NCBI GenBank assembly: GCA_028693555.1
Contig: JAQUVD010000020.1
Location: forward strand, 1 to 64,000
Direction of reading: 5' to 3'
Origin: Hespellia sp.
GTDB lineage: Bacteria > Bacillota > Clostridia > Lachnospirales > Lachnospiraceae
Length of the DNA: 64,000 nt
Within the stretch, counting starts at the first letter, position 1. Each line of letters starts with the position of its first letter. Made by a program: the position numbers and the translations under genes. Positions 34,985-43,849 of the stretch are shown piece by piece. Under the pieces are notes generated by a model. The model was given only the letters and a program-made list of their open reading frames with translations, searched no databases and was not told where the DNA came from.

Positions 34985-35927
34985 GGAAATGGAAGAAACA
35001 TTTTATTTAAAATATATCTATGAAAATTTTACAAAGGAAACAGGAACTCCCTATTTCTTTCTTAAACTACAGGATAAGTCTGGATCTATAATAGGACGAA
35101 TCTGGGATAATAACATGAATAGTGACTATGTGACATTTAAAGGAAAAGTAGTAAAAGTATATGGTGAAGTGTTATATGATCCGATGCAAAAACTGGAGTT
35201 CATAATTTCTCGTATGGAAATCATAACAGAATATAATATATCAGATTACGTAACTGGTCTGTCACCTACTGAAACACAACATTATCGTGAAGCGCTGTAC
35301 AAACAGATTAATCTGGTTAAACATGCCAATTATAAAGATCTTTTGTATCAAACTCTAGATTCAATAATGCCAAGGCTTTGTGAAGCACCTGCTAGTATTA
35401 CGAACACAGGTTGCTTCAACGGTGGATTATTGGTACAGATCGTATCGGTAACGAGTATTGCAATACAGCTCTTACGATCACAAAAAATCTATGCCTATCA
35501 TCCCGATTTAAAGATTTCTTATAACGAAGATCTGTTAATAACAGGAGCAGTCTTATTTGGGATAGGTATTATAAACTTATACTCACCATTTCCAGAAGCA
35601 GAAAAAATCCATGAGTATTCACTTGTTCCGAAGCCACTGTTAAGTATCCAGATCATTGAAGAAACTGTATTTAAAGAAAATCTTTTTTTATCAGTGGAAG
35701 AAAAAAATATGCTTTATCATGCCATATATTGCGCATTTGATAAATCGTTGAAACCAATGAATCGAGAATCTCTGATATTACAGATGGCTTACAGTTCTTA
35801 TATTCAAATTTGCGGTTTAGAAGCACATCTCACAGAGCATCAGCAGGAGAGAGGTGCAATCTATGTACCTAAATTGAAGAATTTTCTATACATGCCAAAA
35901 GAAGAAGGAGGAAGTGCCGATGAATGA
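34941..35927 (+). CDS. YhaM-like OB-fold protein with degenerate HD domain
   Basis: A 328-residue protein. Residues 1-95 match the OB-fold nucleic-acid-binding domain of YhaM-type 3'-5' exonucleases (FFLKLQDKSGSIIGRIWDNN; GKVVKVYGEV). The second domain has the HD-phosphohydrolase layout but lacks its metal ligands. The usual GG-L-x-H reads NGGLLVQIVS, and the usual HD in AGAILHDIGK reads TGAVLFGIGIINLY. It therefore probably binds single-stranded nucleic acid without cutting it, for instance as an SSB-like or replication-accessory factor. It overlaps the genes on both sides. Confidence 0.7.
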   Translation: MKQIYVTQLIEHLAEEMEETFYLKYIYENFTKETGTPYFFLKLQDKSGSIIGRIWDNNMNSDYVTFKGKVVKVYGEVLYDPMQKLEFIISRMEIITEYNISDYVTGLSPTETQHYREALYKQINLVKHANYKDLLYQTLDSIMPRLCEAPASITNTGCFNGGLLVQIVSVTSIAIQLLRSQKIYAYHPDLKISYNEDLLITGAVLFGIGIINLYSPFPEAEKIHEYSLVPKPLLSIQIIEETVFKENLFLSVEEKNMLYHAIYCAFDKSLKPMNRESLILQMAYSSYIQICGLEAHLTEHQQERGAIYVPKLKNFLYMPKEEGGSADE

Positions 35928-36834
35928 ACTGGCATACATTAATAAAGATACGCAGGAGCAGATAAACAATTATCTCTCATTGAAAGAGCCACCTGGTCTG
36001 ATACTGTATGGCCTTCCCGGTCTAGGGAAGAGCAAGGCAGCAAGATATATCGCAGCCAAACTTTTAGGATGCGATGGTACGGAATTAAACAGACATCCTG
36101 ATTATTACGAAATTTTGTCCGAAGGAGCTTTGAGAGCAGAGCATGTTGATCTGTTATTGGATTCCAGTCACCGCTGTAGTATTGGCATACGTAAGGTATT
36201 TGTAGTGTACAATGCACACACAATAACCCGAATGATTCAAAATAGACTCTTAAAACTGTTAGAAGATCGTGGGAAAAAGAATATCTTAATATTGATCTCT
36301 TCTGGGAATATGTTTCTTGATACGATCAGAAGCCGATGCAATACGATATCCTTTCATCCTTTAAATCATGTTGATATGGATCACTTTCTTGGTATGAAAG
36401 AGATACCAGAGAACAGTTGGCAGTTTATCCATTTTCTGACCGATAATGCACCTTACATCATTGAAAATGAATATGCAAATCTACAGATCTATTTAAAAAA
36501 ATATAATCAGATGCAGTCTATATCCATGCGTGAGGATCTTTATAAAATTTTTCATGTATTGGTTGAAAAGGATCCGAATGAGTTTTTCTCTGCCAACACG
36601 AAGCATCCGGAATGGAATATACATCTTGTATTATTTCCATTCTATGAAATGATGATGAATGAATTTAAGTCCGGAGAAAATAGCGGCAATCTTAGAACAG
36701 CTTTTCCATATTCACTTTATGAAATTGAACAGGCATTCTGTATTTTAGAAGAAGGACGCAAACATCTGACGTTTACTTCCTATACCAAAAATGATTTTTT
36801 CAATCTATTACGCTTTATTGTGGAAGCAGTATAA
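35920..36834 (+). CDS. DNA polymerase III delta'-like clamp-loader subunit
   Basis: A 304-residue AAA+ protein. It has P-loop LYGLPGLGKSKAARYIA (Lys37), HPDYYEILSEG (delta' style), KVFVVYNAHTITRMIQNRLL, KLLEDRGKKNILILIS and the SRC arginine-finger motif DTIRSRCNTISF. Chromosomal delta' usually has a degenerate P-loop in proteobacteria; here it is intact. ATG 35920 is chosen for GGAGG eight bases upstream; it overlaps the previous stop by eight bases. With DnaX directly downstream it forms part of an element-encoded clamp loader. No delta (HolA) homologue is visible. Confidence 0.85.
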   Translation: MNELAYINKDTQEQINNYLSLKEPPGLILYGLPGLGKSKAARYIAAKLLGCDGTELNRHPDYYEILSEGALRAEHVDLLLDSSHRCSIGIRKVFVVYNAHTITRMIQNRLLKLLEDRGKKNILILISSGNMFLDTIRSRCNTISFHPLNHVDMDHFLGMKEIPENSWQFIHFLTDNAPYIIENEYANLQIYLKKYNQMQSISMREDLYKIFHVLVEKDPNEFFSANTKHPEWNIHLVLFPFYEMMMNEFKSGENSGNLRTAFPYSLYEIEQAFCILEEGRKHLTFTSYTKNDFFNLLRFIVEAV

Positions 36835-36849
36835 AAGGAGGAACCACTT

Positions 36850-38253
36850 ATGCTATACACTACATACAGACCGCAGACTTTTTCAGAAGTTGTAGGTCAG
36901 GAACAGAATTTATTAACTATTAGGGAGCAGATAAAAAATAACAAGTTCGACTCAGCCTATCTGTTTGCCGGACACAGGGGAACTGGTAAGACTACCATTG
37001 CGCGCATACTTGCTCGAACAATATGTTGCCCAGACCACACAGAAGATGGTCCCTGCAATACATGTAAAAGCTGCAGATCCATTATAGAAAACACGTCTCT
37101 GGACTGCATCGAGTTGGACGCTGCATCTCATAACTCAATCAATGATATTAAGGAGCTTATAAACTCAACAAAATATCTTCCGACGCTGCTTTCAAAAAAG
37201 ATATATATCATTGATGAGGTACACAATCTTTCAGCCAGTGCTTTTGACGCATTATTAAAAACAATAGAAGAACCACCAGTACACTGTATATTTATACTAT
37301 GTACAACAGAACTTCATAAAATACCCGCGACAATCCGGTCCCGATGCAGTATCTACCAATTCTCGGCCTTATCATCCAAAACAATATGTGGACGCCTAGA
37401 ATTTGTGTTAAAAGAACTGGATAAGTCATATGAAGAAGATGCACTCCAGCTTATTGCAAAACAAAGTGACGGCTCCATGAGAGATGCATTGAGTATTGCA
37501 GAAAAACTGATTATTTCCTGTGATAAATTAACTGTAAATCATGTAAAGGAAACTTTATGTTTGCTGGAAGATGAAATAGCACAGAGTATCATCTGGGACA
37601 TTCTGTCTCAGAACGGAAAATCCGCACTTTCTATGCTGCAAACCGTATATGAAGAAGGAAAAAACATGTCCCAGCTGACCGATAATCTGTTACAGTGCTT
37701 AACTGACGGAATCACATATCTGACAGCGAACGATAGTTCTGTGCTTATTAACACCAAAGATTATCAGCAGGAAATCATCAAAATATTTGAAAATCAAAAA
37801 ATGGAGCATCTTTTTTGGTATATTGACCAGCTGTGTACATTAAGGGAAAAAATAAGAAACAGCATCAATCCGTTTATTGATGTGCAGCTGTGTATCGTCA
37901 AATGTTGTCATCCAAAACTATTAAATGACGGCATGATTCCTGTATTGGCCCGTATTACAAAACTTGAGCAGGAACTAGAATCACTAAAAACCAAAGGATA
38001 TGAAGGTAAAGAGCAGTTGAATGAAGAAATTAATATTCGCGCTGACTCCCCATCACGAAAGACGGATACAGCAGAAGAGGAGAGTAATAGTAATCTTCCT
38101 GAGAGTGTTACTGCAGCATCCCCACAAGAGTTGGATTCACCGGAAACGGAGAATCCATTTGAAGAAAAAACGGAAAAAGAGCATCTTATGGAAGAGAAGG
38201 AAAATGACACAAAAGACGATGACATACTGAATTTATTCAGTGACTATCTTTAA
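36850..38253 (+). CDS. dnaX: DNA polymerase III gamma/tau-like clamp-loader subunit
   Basis: A 467-residue DnaX. It has the hallmark start YTTYRPQTFSEVVGQE, P-loop FAGHRGTGKTTIARIL (Lys47), a four-Cys zinc module (CCPDHTEDGPCNTCKSC), DAASHNSINDIKEL, KKIYIIDEVHNLSASAFDAL, LLKTIEEPPVHCIFILCTTE and sensor/finger IPATIRSRC. The C-terminal part is shorter than chromosomal tau, ending in an acidic, low-complexity tail and DDDILNLFSDYL. A polymerase-binding tau domain is probably absent. AAAGGAGG precedes ATG 36850. It may load the divergent clamp encoded at 48286. Confidence 0.92.
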   Translation: MLYTTYRPQTFSEVVGQEQNLLTIREQIKNNKFDSAYLFAGHRGTGKTTIARILARTICCPDHTEDGPCNTCKSCRSIIENTSLDCIELDAASHNSINDIKELINSTKYLPTLLSKKIYIIDEVHNLSASAFDALLKTIEEPPVHCIFILCTTELHKIPATIRSRCSIYQFSALSSKTICGRLEFVLKELDKSYEEDALQLIAKQSDGSMRDALSIAEKLIISCDKLTVNHVKETLCLLEDEIAQSIIWDILSQNGKSALSMLQTVYEEGKNMSQLTDNLLQCLTDGITYLTANDSSVLINTKDYQQEIIKIFENQKMEHLFWYIDQLCTLREKIRNSINPFIDVQLCIVKCCHPKLLNDGMIPVLARITKLEQELESLKTKGYEGKEQLNEEINIRADSPSRKTDTAEEESNSNLPESVTAASPQELDSPETENPFEEKTEKEHLMEEKENDTKDDDILNLFSDYL

Positions 38254-38509
38254 CCCAGATTGCATATATCTGCCAGCTGTCATATACGATTATAAATGGC
38301 TTCTCAATCCAAGAGAATATCAAACGGATTTATTTGATCTAATAATAAAAGATCATATGGTCTTTAGAACGGCTATCGCCTGTTCTACAAAAGTTTCACA
38401 ATTTACATATAGGACAGACTTATATCCTATATACATTATAATTAAAACATATATGAGTATTTACAATTTATATATGTATAACATTACATTTGATGGTAAT
38501 GAGTATTGA
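38240..38509 (+). CDS. Short hypothetical ORF at operon end, uncertain
   Basis: An open frame from GTG 38240 to TGA 38507-38509 that ends six bases before the operon terminator (38515). The product (up to 89 residues; first internal ATG at 38358) is aromatic-rich and has no recognisable motif. There is no convincing ribosome site, and it overlaps the dnaX end by 14 bases. Its position just before the terminator is the only positive argument. Confidence 0.3.
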   Translation: MTIFNPDCIYLPAVIYDYKWLLNPREYQTDLFDLIIKDHMVFRTAIACSTKVSQFTYRTDLYPIYIIIKTYMSIYNLYMYNITFDGNEY

Positions 38510-38514
38510 TTGAT

Positions 38515-38566
38515 ATCCTGTAACTGAAGTTCTCTAAATTTCAGCTACAGGATTCTTTTTTTTTGA
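38515..38566 (+). terminator. Strong terminator of the clamp-loader operon
   Basis: ATCCTGTAACTGAA and TTTCAGCTACAGGAT pair with one mismatch around an AT-rich loop (38515-38553). A run of nine T follows shortly after. Confidence 0.88.
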
Positions 38567-39028
38567 TATAAAGTATGGTATGATTAATTTACTTTCTAAA
38601 AATCAAAGAAAACAATTATGTGTGAAAAAAAGATAAATGGGATGCATTGTACATAATTATCTATATTTATATATATAATTAAAATAATATAATTAAAAAA
38701 ACATAATTGATAAATCAAAGTATCACAACCCCAGTATTTACAAGTAAATATGAAGAAAATGAAAGATGAACGATTTCCAATCGTGGATTATTTTATTAAA
38801 TCGTGGATGATTATATAAGCATGTGGATTTCTTTTTGCTTAATAAGGATGAATTAATACCATTAAGGATTATTATTTTCAAATGTGGATGAAAATTTTCC
38901 TCAATTAAGGGTCGAAATATTTGAAAATAAAATAAGGAAATAGTAAAATGGGAAGAATTAATGAAAAAAGACATAAAATAAAACAAAAACAAGAGAAAAA
39001 ATAAAAAAAGGCACACAAAAAAAACCTA
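38567..39028. other. AT-rich gap with dispersed GTGGAT repeats
   Basis: No credible gene is seen; a leftward frame (39016-38738) is low-complexity and lacks a ribosome site. TCGTGGAT recurs at 38781 and 38801, and ATGTGGAT at 38821 and 38882. These resemble partial DnaA boxes (TGTGGATAA on this strand). The stretch could be a second origin element or loading site. Confidence 0.45.
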
Positions 39029-40270
39029 TCAAGCTGTAGCAACTAAATCTGAAAGGGTATCAATTTCACTTTCTTTTTTTTGTAGTATTGTGCGAGCAAG
39101 TGCTCCAATGCTCTGCAGTTTAAAATTAGAGATATAATTTGTATGAATATATTGCAGGCAGCTCTTTACTTCTTCAACTGTATAGCTGATAGTTAAGATT
39201 CCTAAATCCTTGTAATCCTGTGGAGATAAATCAAATGGAACAAAAAGTTGTTTTTTGTTTGCAGAAAAATCCTTCAAATGGATATTTTCTGCTTCAAGAT
39301 AATTTATCAAATCAATATCTTGAATTTTCTGTTCTATCATTCGTTTGTTAAAGGTATCCATTGCCTGATTCAATGGATCTACATAATTTTTGATTGCCTC
39401 GCCGTTTGCAAGCGTTTCTTTATCGAAGTTTCTGCGACCGTGGCAATTCTCATACATTTGTAATAGTACATTGTCCTCATCGTAAGCTACTTTGAACAGG
39501 TTTGTTGCAGATAATGCATTTTTAATAACACCAGGCTTACAGTACTGTGGCAGAAAACGACGAAGCGATTCAAAACTCTGTTTTACAATTAGGGGAGAAT
39601 CTCCCTTTTTCGTATCAATATCCAGAGCAACCCTTAACGATATCCGGAGCTGGTTTAGATTTTTTATCTTTACAAGCTCATCCAGACATTGCTGGTTAAA
39701 TGTGGCATAACCACGTCCACCCTGATCAGCTGGCAGAGCATAAGTAGAATACTCCGTTAAAAGGACATTAAAATGATTTTTGGAAAGTCCATCATTACAG
39801 TACATGATATATCCATATTTTTGAAGTGTATTGTTGGCATTTTTGATAGAGCGTACTGTACAGTGGAGATATGCAGCCAGTTCCTTTGGTGACATACTGC
39901 AGACCAGTCCATGTTCATCCGGATTTGAGAAATGATAAATCAATAATAACTTCAATGCAATGGATTTCAACCGGGGTGCAAAGCCAAACATATTTTTTTC
40001 GTTTATGTATTTATACGACTCATGTACTACTGTTTTATACACTGCATGTGGACAGTTTGCACAGCAGTTTTTTGCCTTTTCCTGAATCTCAGGAGGCATA
40101 AACTCAAAAAATTCGATATACTTTTGATAATTTTCACACGAAAAACAGCCGGATGCAGCGCAATCCAGCTCTTGTGTCTCTGTATAAATGACTTCTTTGT
40201 GGTTTTTTTGAACTCCGATTGCTTTGGTAAAAGGAGCCTTGCCAATTCTGGCATATTTTGAGAAATTCAA
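39029..40270 (-). CDS. Cys-containing winged-helix protein beside the iterons
   Basis: A 413-residue protein. An N-terminal Cys-rich patch (CAASGCFSCENY ... NCCANCPHAV) suggests zinc binding. A winged-helix region follows (IALKLLLIYHFSN, CSMSPKELAAYLHCTVRSIK, NANNTLQKYGYIMY), then a mostly helical remainder. I take TTG 40270 as the start because AGGGGTG lies seven bases upstream; GTG 40279 would lie inside that ribosome site. Its promoter is next to the iteron array and DnaA boxes, which points to replication or copy control. An initiator role is also possible; the family is not certain. Confidence 0.55.
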   Translation of the reverse strand: MNFSKYARIGKAPFTKAIGVQKNHKEVIYTETQELDCAASGCFSCENYQKYIEFFEFMPPEIQEKAKNCCANCPHAVYKTVVHESYKYINEKNMFGFAPRLKSIALKLLLIYHFSNPDEHGLVCSMSPKELAAYLHCTVRSIKNANNTLQKYGYIMYCNDGLSKNHFNVLLTEYSTYALPADQGGRGYATFNQQCLDELVKIKNLNQLRISLRVALDIDTKKGDSPLIVKQSFESLRRFLPQYCKPGVIKNALSATNLFKVAYDEDNVLLQMYENCHGRRNFDKETLANGEAIKNYVDPLNQAMDTFNKRMIEQKIQDIDLINYLEAENIHLKDFSANKKQLFVPFDLSPQDYKDLGILTISYTVEEVKSCLQYIHTNYISNFKLQSIGALARTILQKKESEIDTLSDLVATA

Positions 40271-40474
40271 GTATATCACCCCTGTTTATAAAATGCGACA
40301 AATTTAGTAAAAGGAAAATTTGTACAACAAATACACTCATTTTATCCAATACAGTAATAATACTTGAAAAAAAGTATAGAATAGACTATAATATTACTAC
40401 AATATCGACATAAAACGATGTTGCTTTGGTAGCTCAACCGCCAAGAAAAGCTACTGTAGATTACTATTGTATAA

Positions 40475-40522
40475 TGTGGATAATTTCCTTCAAACTTAAA
40501 AAGTTTATGGAAGTTATTCACA
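40475..40522. promoter_or_regulatory. DnaA boxes at the origin
   Basis: TGTGGATAA (40475-40483) is a perfect DnaA box on the minus strand. TTATTCACA (40514-40522) is a one-mismatch box on the plus strand. They lie 50-100 bases from the first iteron. Confidence 0.65.
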
Positions 40523-40571
40523 TTTTTTACTATACTATAGAAATTTGATTTTGTAAAATCGAAAAATCGCA

Positions 40572-41500
40572 CTCAAAAAAGCGGACTAAATGAGAAAAAC
40601 ATGGGTAAAAAGGCACTTTTTAGCAGTGTGATTTGTATATAAAAACGAACCTGAAATTGTGTAAAATGCACAGAAAACAAGGGGTTTCGGGGTTTTTGAA
40701 GGAAAAGAAAAAAAGCCAAAAAAATATAAAAAAAAAGCACACCCTAATTTGCGGACTAAATCGCAAACAAAAAAAAGTCGCACTCGAAAAAACGGACTAA
40801 ATGAATTAGATAGATGGCATTTAGAAAAGTCGCACCCAAAAAAGCGGACTAAATAAAAAATAGAAAATATTTTTCATTTATTTTAACTTAAAAAAATTCC
40901 TCATATTTCTCATGTTATTTTCATCATAAAAAAACTGCACCCTAATACACGGACTAAATGAGAAAAGCTAAAAAATAAGACCCAAAAAAGCGGACTAGAT
41001 AAAATAATGAAAAAAAAGAAGCCCAATAAAACGGACTAAATTAAAATCAGAAAAAAAACGGACCAAAAAAAACGGACTAAATCCATGTGAAAATAAAAAA
41101 GAACCCAAAAAAGCGGACAAAATCTAAAACATTCATTACAAAACACCACTTATGAAATAAAAAGATTGCGACAAAATAATAAAGTTCTATCATCGGGAAA
41201 AAAGATTGCGACAAAATGTGATGATGCAATACAGTTTAATCAAAAAGCATAAAATCTCAACCTGTGGCATGGTAAGTGAATATATGACACAATATCTGGT
41301 TATACAATAATGAGAATCCTGAAATGAAACAAAAAAATAAACCCCAAAACAACGGACTAAATAAAAAAACAATGTAATGTAATTTAAAAAGGGGCACAGA
41401 TAAATCAGTATTGTATAATTTCAACTTTATAAATAAAGGAAAAAGATAGCGACAAAATTACTATTAGTAATGACTAGGATAAAAGATGGCGACAAAAATT
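40572..41500. repeat. Iteron array, probable plasmid origin (oriV)
   Basis: Two repeat classes are interspersed in about 0.9 kb of very AT-rich DNA. Class 1 is CGGACTAAAT, exact at 40582, 40752, 40793, 40845, 40950, 41032, 41073 and 41353, with variants at 40991, 41059 and 41114. Most are preceded by a CCCAAAAAAG-like or TCGCAC element. Class 2 is GCGACAAAAT at 41168, 41208, 41459 and a variant at 41489, usually preceded by AAAAGAT. A further GCGACAAATT is at 40295. Spacing is irregular, so this is not a CRISPR array. The array lies between two leftward replication-type genes. Confidence 0.88.
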
Positions 41501-41520
41501 ACACTATTCATAATAATAGA

Positions 41521-41559
41521 AAGAGCCACAAAACCTGATTTAAGATTTTGGTGGCTCTT
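41521..41559 (-). terminator. Hairpin at the 3' end of the rep gene
   Basis: AAGAGCCAC (41521-41529) pairs perfectly with GTGGCTCTT (41551-41559). The rep stop codon at 41540-41542 lies in its loop. Only a weak T-rich tract follows on the minus strand. Confidence 0.5.
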
Positions 41560-43156
41560 GAATTTCTATAAAGTCTGCATCTATTACATTGCTTTGATCT
41601 TCCAGTAAAGTAGTATCAAACTCATAGGCAACTAATTCATTTGGCTCAAGCGAAGTAAATTCAATAAGTACGGCAGAACTTTTATTAACAAATTTAAATT
41701 CCTGTACTACAATCTTTTTTTCTTGTAAGATCGAAAGGTGTTTTGTAAGTTCCTTGATTAGTGCTGCATTTCCAATACGTTGTAATTTCATGTTAGAGCG
41801 AAAATATTTTAGTGTAAGAGTTTTTGAGGAAGAATGATTTTTATATTCTGTTAGCCGCTCCTGCTGTAATATCATCATGATACCCCTCGTTTGAGGTGAA
41901 TCAATACTCGCGTAGGCATCGGAGAGTATACTAGTGTATTTCTTTTGTACATAGGTGCGAACCCATTGATCCGAAGGTGTGAACTGGAAGGTGTTATCTT
42001 CATAACTGATGTTCAGGTAGTTTAATAAGCCCAGAGAAGATGTTTCCAGCAGTTCTCCACTTGCTTTATTTTTAATGGTAATTGTATAATCGTAGTTTCT
42101 TAGTTTCGTCAAACGATTGGCGATATCGTCATAATGCTTTTTTTTAGGAACCTTGATATTGTATATCCGGCGTGTAAATTCTCTCAGATTTCCTACAATG
42201 TATTGTTCGTTTAGCGTTTCACCATTGATCATATTAAAAAGCTGGGTAATAATTTCACGATCCTTCATGTCTAATTCCCTTTGCTTTAAATCAATTTGGT
42301 ATTCCCGCATGATTTTATCTATGGATTTTTTTGATGTTACTTTAGGGAGTTCTGCATCAGGATTGTATTTTACCGTAATATTTCCTTCTACACCTTCATC
42401 ATCATTATCATACTGGTAGTGGTTTGAAAATATTAATTCATTTTCAATTAATTCAGGCTCGAATTCCATGCTCGAACTACGATATGCAAAAATGGGTTGA
42501 TGTGATAATTGTGAAGGAAATTTAATATTAAAGCCATCTATGGATCCAGAAAAATGTTTCTGGATGATGATTAATGACATAAGCGTGATATCATTGATAA
42601 ATCCATTTGCGATGGATTTCACTGGTTTTTGTACCAAAAAATAAAAATCCGTGATTGGAGCATAAGTGTCAGCGCGCCAGAGATCCATTTCTTCGTACTT
42701 AAGCTGCATGATTTCTTCTATGGTTGTATCGTCTGAAGAGTCAGACCGATTAAGTTCATTTACTGTTTTTTTTGATTCTGCATATTTCCGAAGTAGTTGA
42801 GGATTCTTCGGTTTCATATTGTCAGGAGATTCAATTTCATCTTTTATACTAGCAAACCAGTTACGCTTATATACACGTCGATTTTCTCTATAAGTTCTGA
42901 TAGCAGAATCGATACCTTCCTTGGAAAGTGCTATAGAAGTACATACAGCTGTGATATCTTCCAAAGTAACAGGCATGGATGGAGATGGATGGATTTTCTT
43001 AATATAATTTTCGTAGATATACATCTCAGGCTGATGTCCTTGAATGTATTTTGTAAAAGTCTGAACCAAAGAAGGATTAATATATCCTTTTATAAAAACA
43101 GCAATACGTTCAAATTTTGAAAAAGAACTTTCTTCAGATTTCACAATATCTGTCAT
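41540..43156 (-). CDS. Probable plasmid replication initiator protein
   Basis: A 538-residue protein whose C-terminal half has the feel of tandem winged-helix Rep_3/TrfA-type initiators. Relevant segments are GETLNEQYIVGNLREFTRRI, YDDIANRLTKLRNYDYTITI, SSLGLLNYLNISYEDNTFQF, SDAYASIDSPQTRGIMMIL and NAALIKELTKHLSILQEKKI. The N-terminal half has no recognised domain. I start at ATG 43156 because AAGGAGGTG lies upstream; the frame extends to 43168. The iterons begin right after its stop, as in many iteron plasmids, which is the main functional argument. Family membership by sequence alone is moderate. Confidence 0.6.
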   Translation of the reverse strand: MTDIVKSEESSFSKFERIAVFIKGYINPSLVQTFTKYIQGHQPEMYIYENYIKKIHPSPSMPVTLEDITAVCTSIALSKEGIDSAIRTYRENRRVYKRNWFASIKDEIESPDNMKPKNPQLLRKYAESKKTVNELNRSDSSDDTTIEEIMQLKYEEMDLWRADTYAPITDFYFLVQKPVKSIANGFINDITLMSLIIIQKHFSGSIDGFNIKFPSQLSHQPIFAYRSSSMEFEPELIENELIFSNHYQYDNDDEGVEGNITVKYNPDAELPKVTSKKSIDKIMREYQIDLKQRELDMKDREIITQLFNMINGETLNEQYIVGNLREFTRRIYNIKVPKKKHYDDIANRLTKLRNYDYTITIKNKASGELLETSSLGLLNYLNISYEDNTFQFTPSDQWVRTYVQKKYTSILSDAYASIDSPQTRGIMMILQQERLTEYKNHSSSKTLTLKYFRSNMKLQRIGNAALIKELTKHLSILQEKKIVVQEFKFVNKSSAVLIEFTSLEPNELVAYEFDTTLLEDQSNVIDADFIEIQEPPKS

Positions 43157-43377
43157 TTTAATCCGCACCTCCTTACATAATTAGCTAGTATTTATTATAG
43201 TATAAGAAAAAGGAATATGCAAATCTTTCTTTTTACGACCTATAGATAAGAATAACCAACAAATATGGATGAAAAAGAACAGATAATGCATAATTATGAC
43301 AGATCAATCGGTGGCTGGGATTGATTATTTTCGTCTGATTCGATACAATGAATTAGAAAGAAAAGGAGTGACATACG

Positions 43378-43593
43378 ATGGAAGATACAGCATATCGAAA
43401 GAATCTAAAAGAGGGATTACTTGTGGATATTGTGCAAAAAAAGGATCAAAGGAGCGGGGAACTTACACGAGGATATATCGACCGTATTTTGACGAATAAA
43501 GCGGTGCATACACAGGGAATTAAGGTCATGTTAACGAATGGATGTGTGGGCAGAGTGAAGCATATTATCACTGAGATAAATCAGGAGAAGTAA
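43378..43593 (+). CDS. ywbE: YwbE family protein (DUF2196)
   Basis: A 71-residue protein. LLVDIVQKKDQRSGELTRGY, then IDRILTNKAVHTQGIKVML, then GCVGRVKHI match the small YwbE/DUF2196 family almost end to end. The family's function is not established; it is widespread in Firmicutes and found on some mobile elements. AAAGGAG precedes ATG 43378. It is divergent from the rep gene, and its stop is followed by the promoter and leader of the methyltransferase/helicase operon. Confidence 0.85.
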   Translation: MEDTAYRKNLKEGLLVDIVQKKDQRSGELTRGYIDRILTNKAVHTQGIKVMLTNGCVGRVKHIITEINQEK

Positions 43594-43614
43594 GAGAGAA
43601 GAAAAAGATTAGCG

Positions 43615-43643
43615 TTGCGTATTAAAAAGAAAAATGTTAAACT
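43615..43643 (+). promoter_or_regulatory. Sigma-A promoter of the methyltransferase-helicase-clamp operon
   Basis: TTGCGT (43615-43620), a 17-base spacer and TAAACT (43638-43643). Confidence 0.65.
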
Positions 43644-43664
43644 AAGAACAACCTGATTTGTTTT

Positions 43665-43761
43665 TTAATATTTATAGCCTTATGGCTAAAAAGAATAAAG
43701 ATAAATTCCTGGAAACAGGTTTTTAAGTAATGCAGCATCTATTAATGTAGGTGCTTTTTTT
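43665..43761 (+). ncRNA. Attenuator-type leader RNA (copy 3): GNRA hairpin then terminator
   Basis: TAGCC/GGCTA forms a first hairpin (about 43675-43688). AAATTCCTG-GAAA-CAGG follows, with the hairpin at 43708-43719. Then comes an intrinsic terminator GCATCTA-TTAATG-TAGGTGC (43735-43754) and a T-run. The order promoter, GNRA hairpin, terminator, gene is the same as at 33227. Sequence outside the ATTCCTRGARAYAGG core is not conserved with copies 1 and 2. Confidence 0.65.
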
Positions 43762-43849
43762 ATACCAAATATTACTGGATTGCGATTGCTGTAAGTAATT
43801 CGTGTGACCAGTTAAAAATCAGGTAATATTATAATTAGGAGGATTTCAA

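Noticed and set aside
38738-39016. 92-codon leftward frame rich in Phe, Leu and Ile
   Set aside because: Low-complexity translation of an AT-rich repeat region, no ribosome site; probably chance.
40572-41500. Regularly recurring 10-bp units, considered as a CRISPR array
   Set aside because: Units are only about 10 bp, spacing is irregular, two classes alternate and no cas gene is near. Iterons fit better.
43296-43499. 67-codon frame overlapping ywbE
   Set aside because: It is a different frame over a clearly conserved YwbE coding region.
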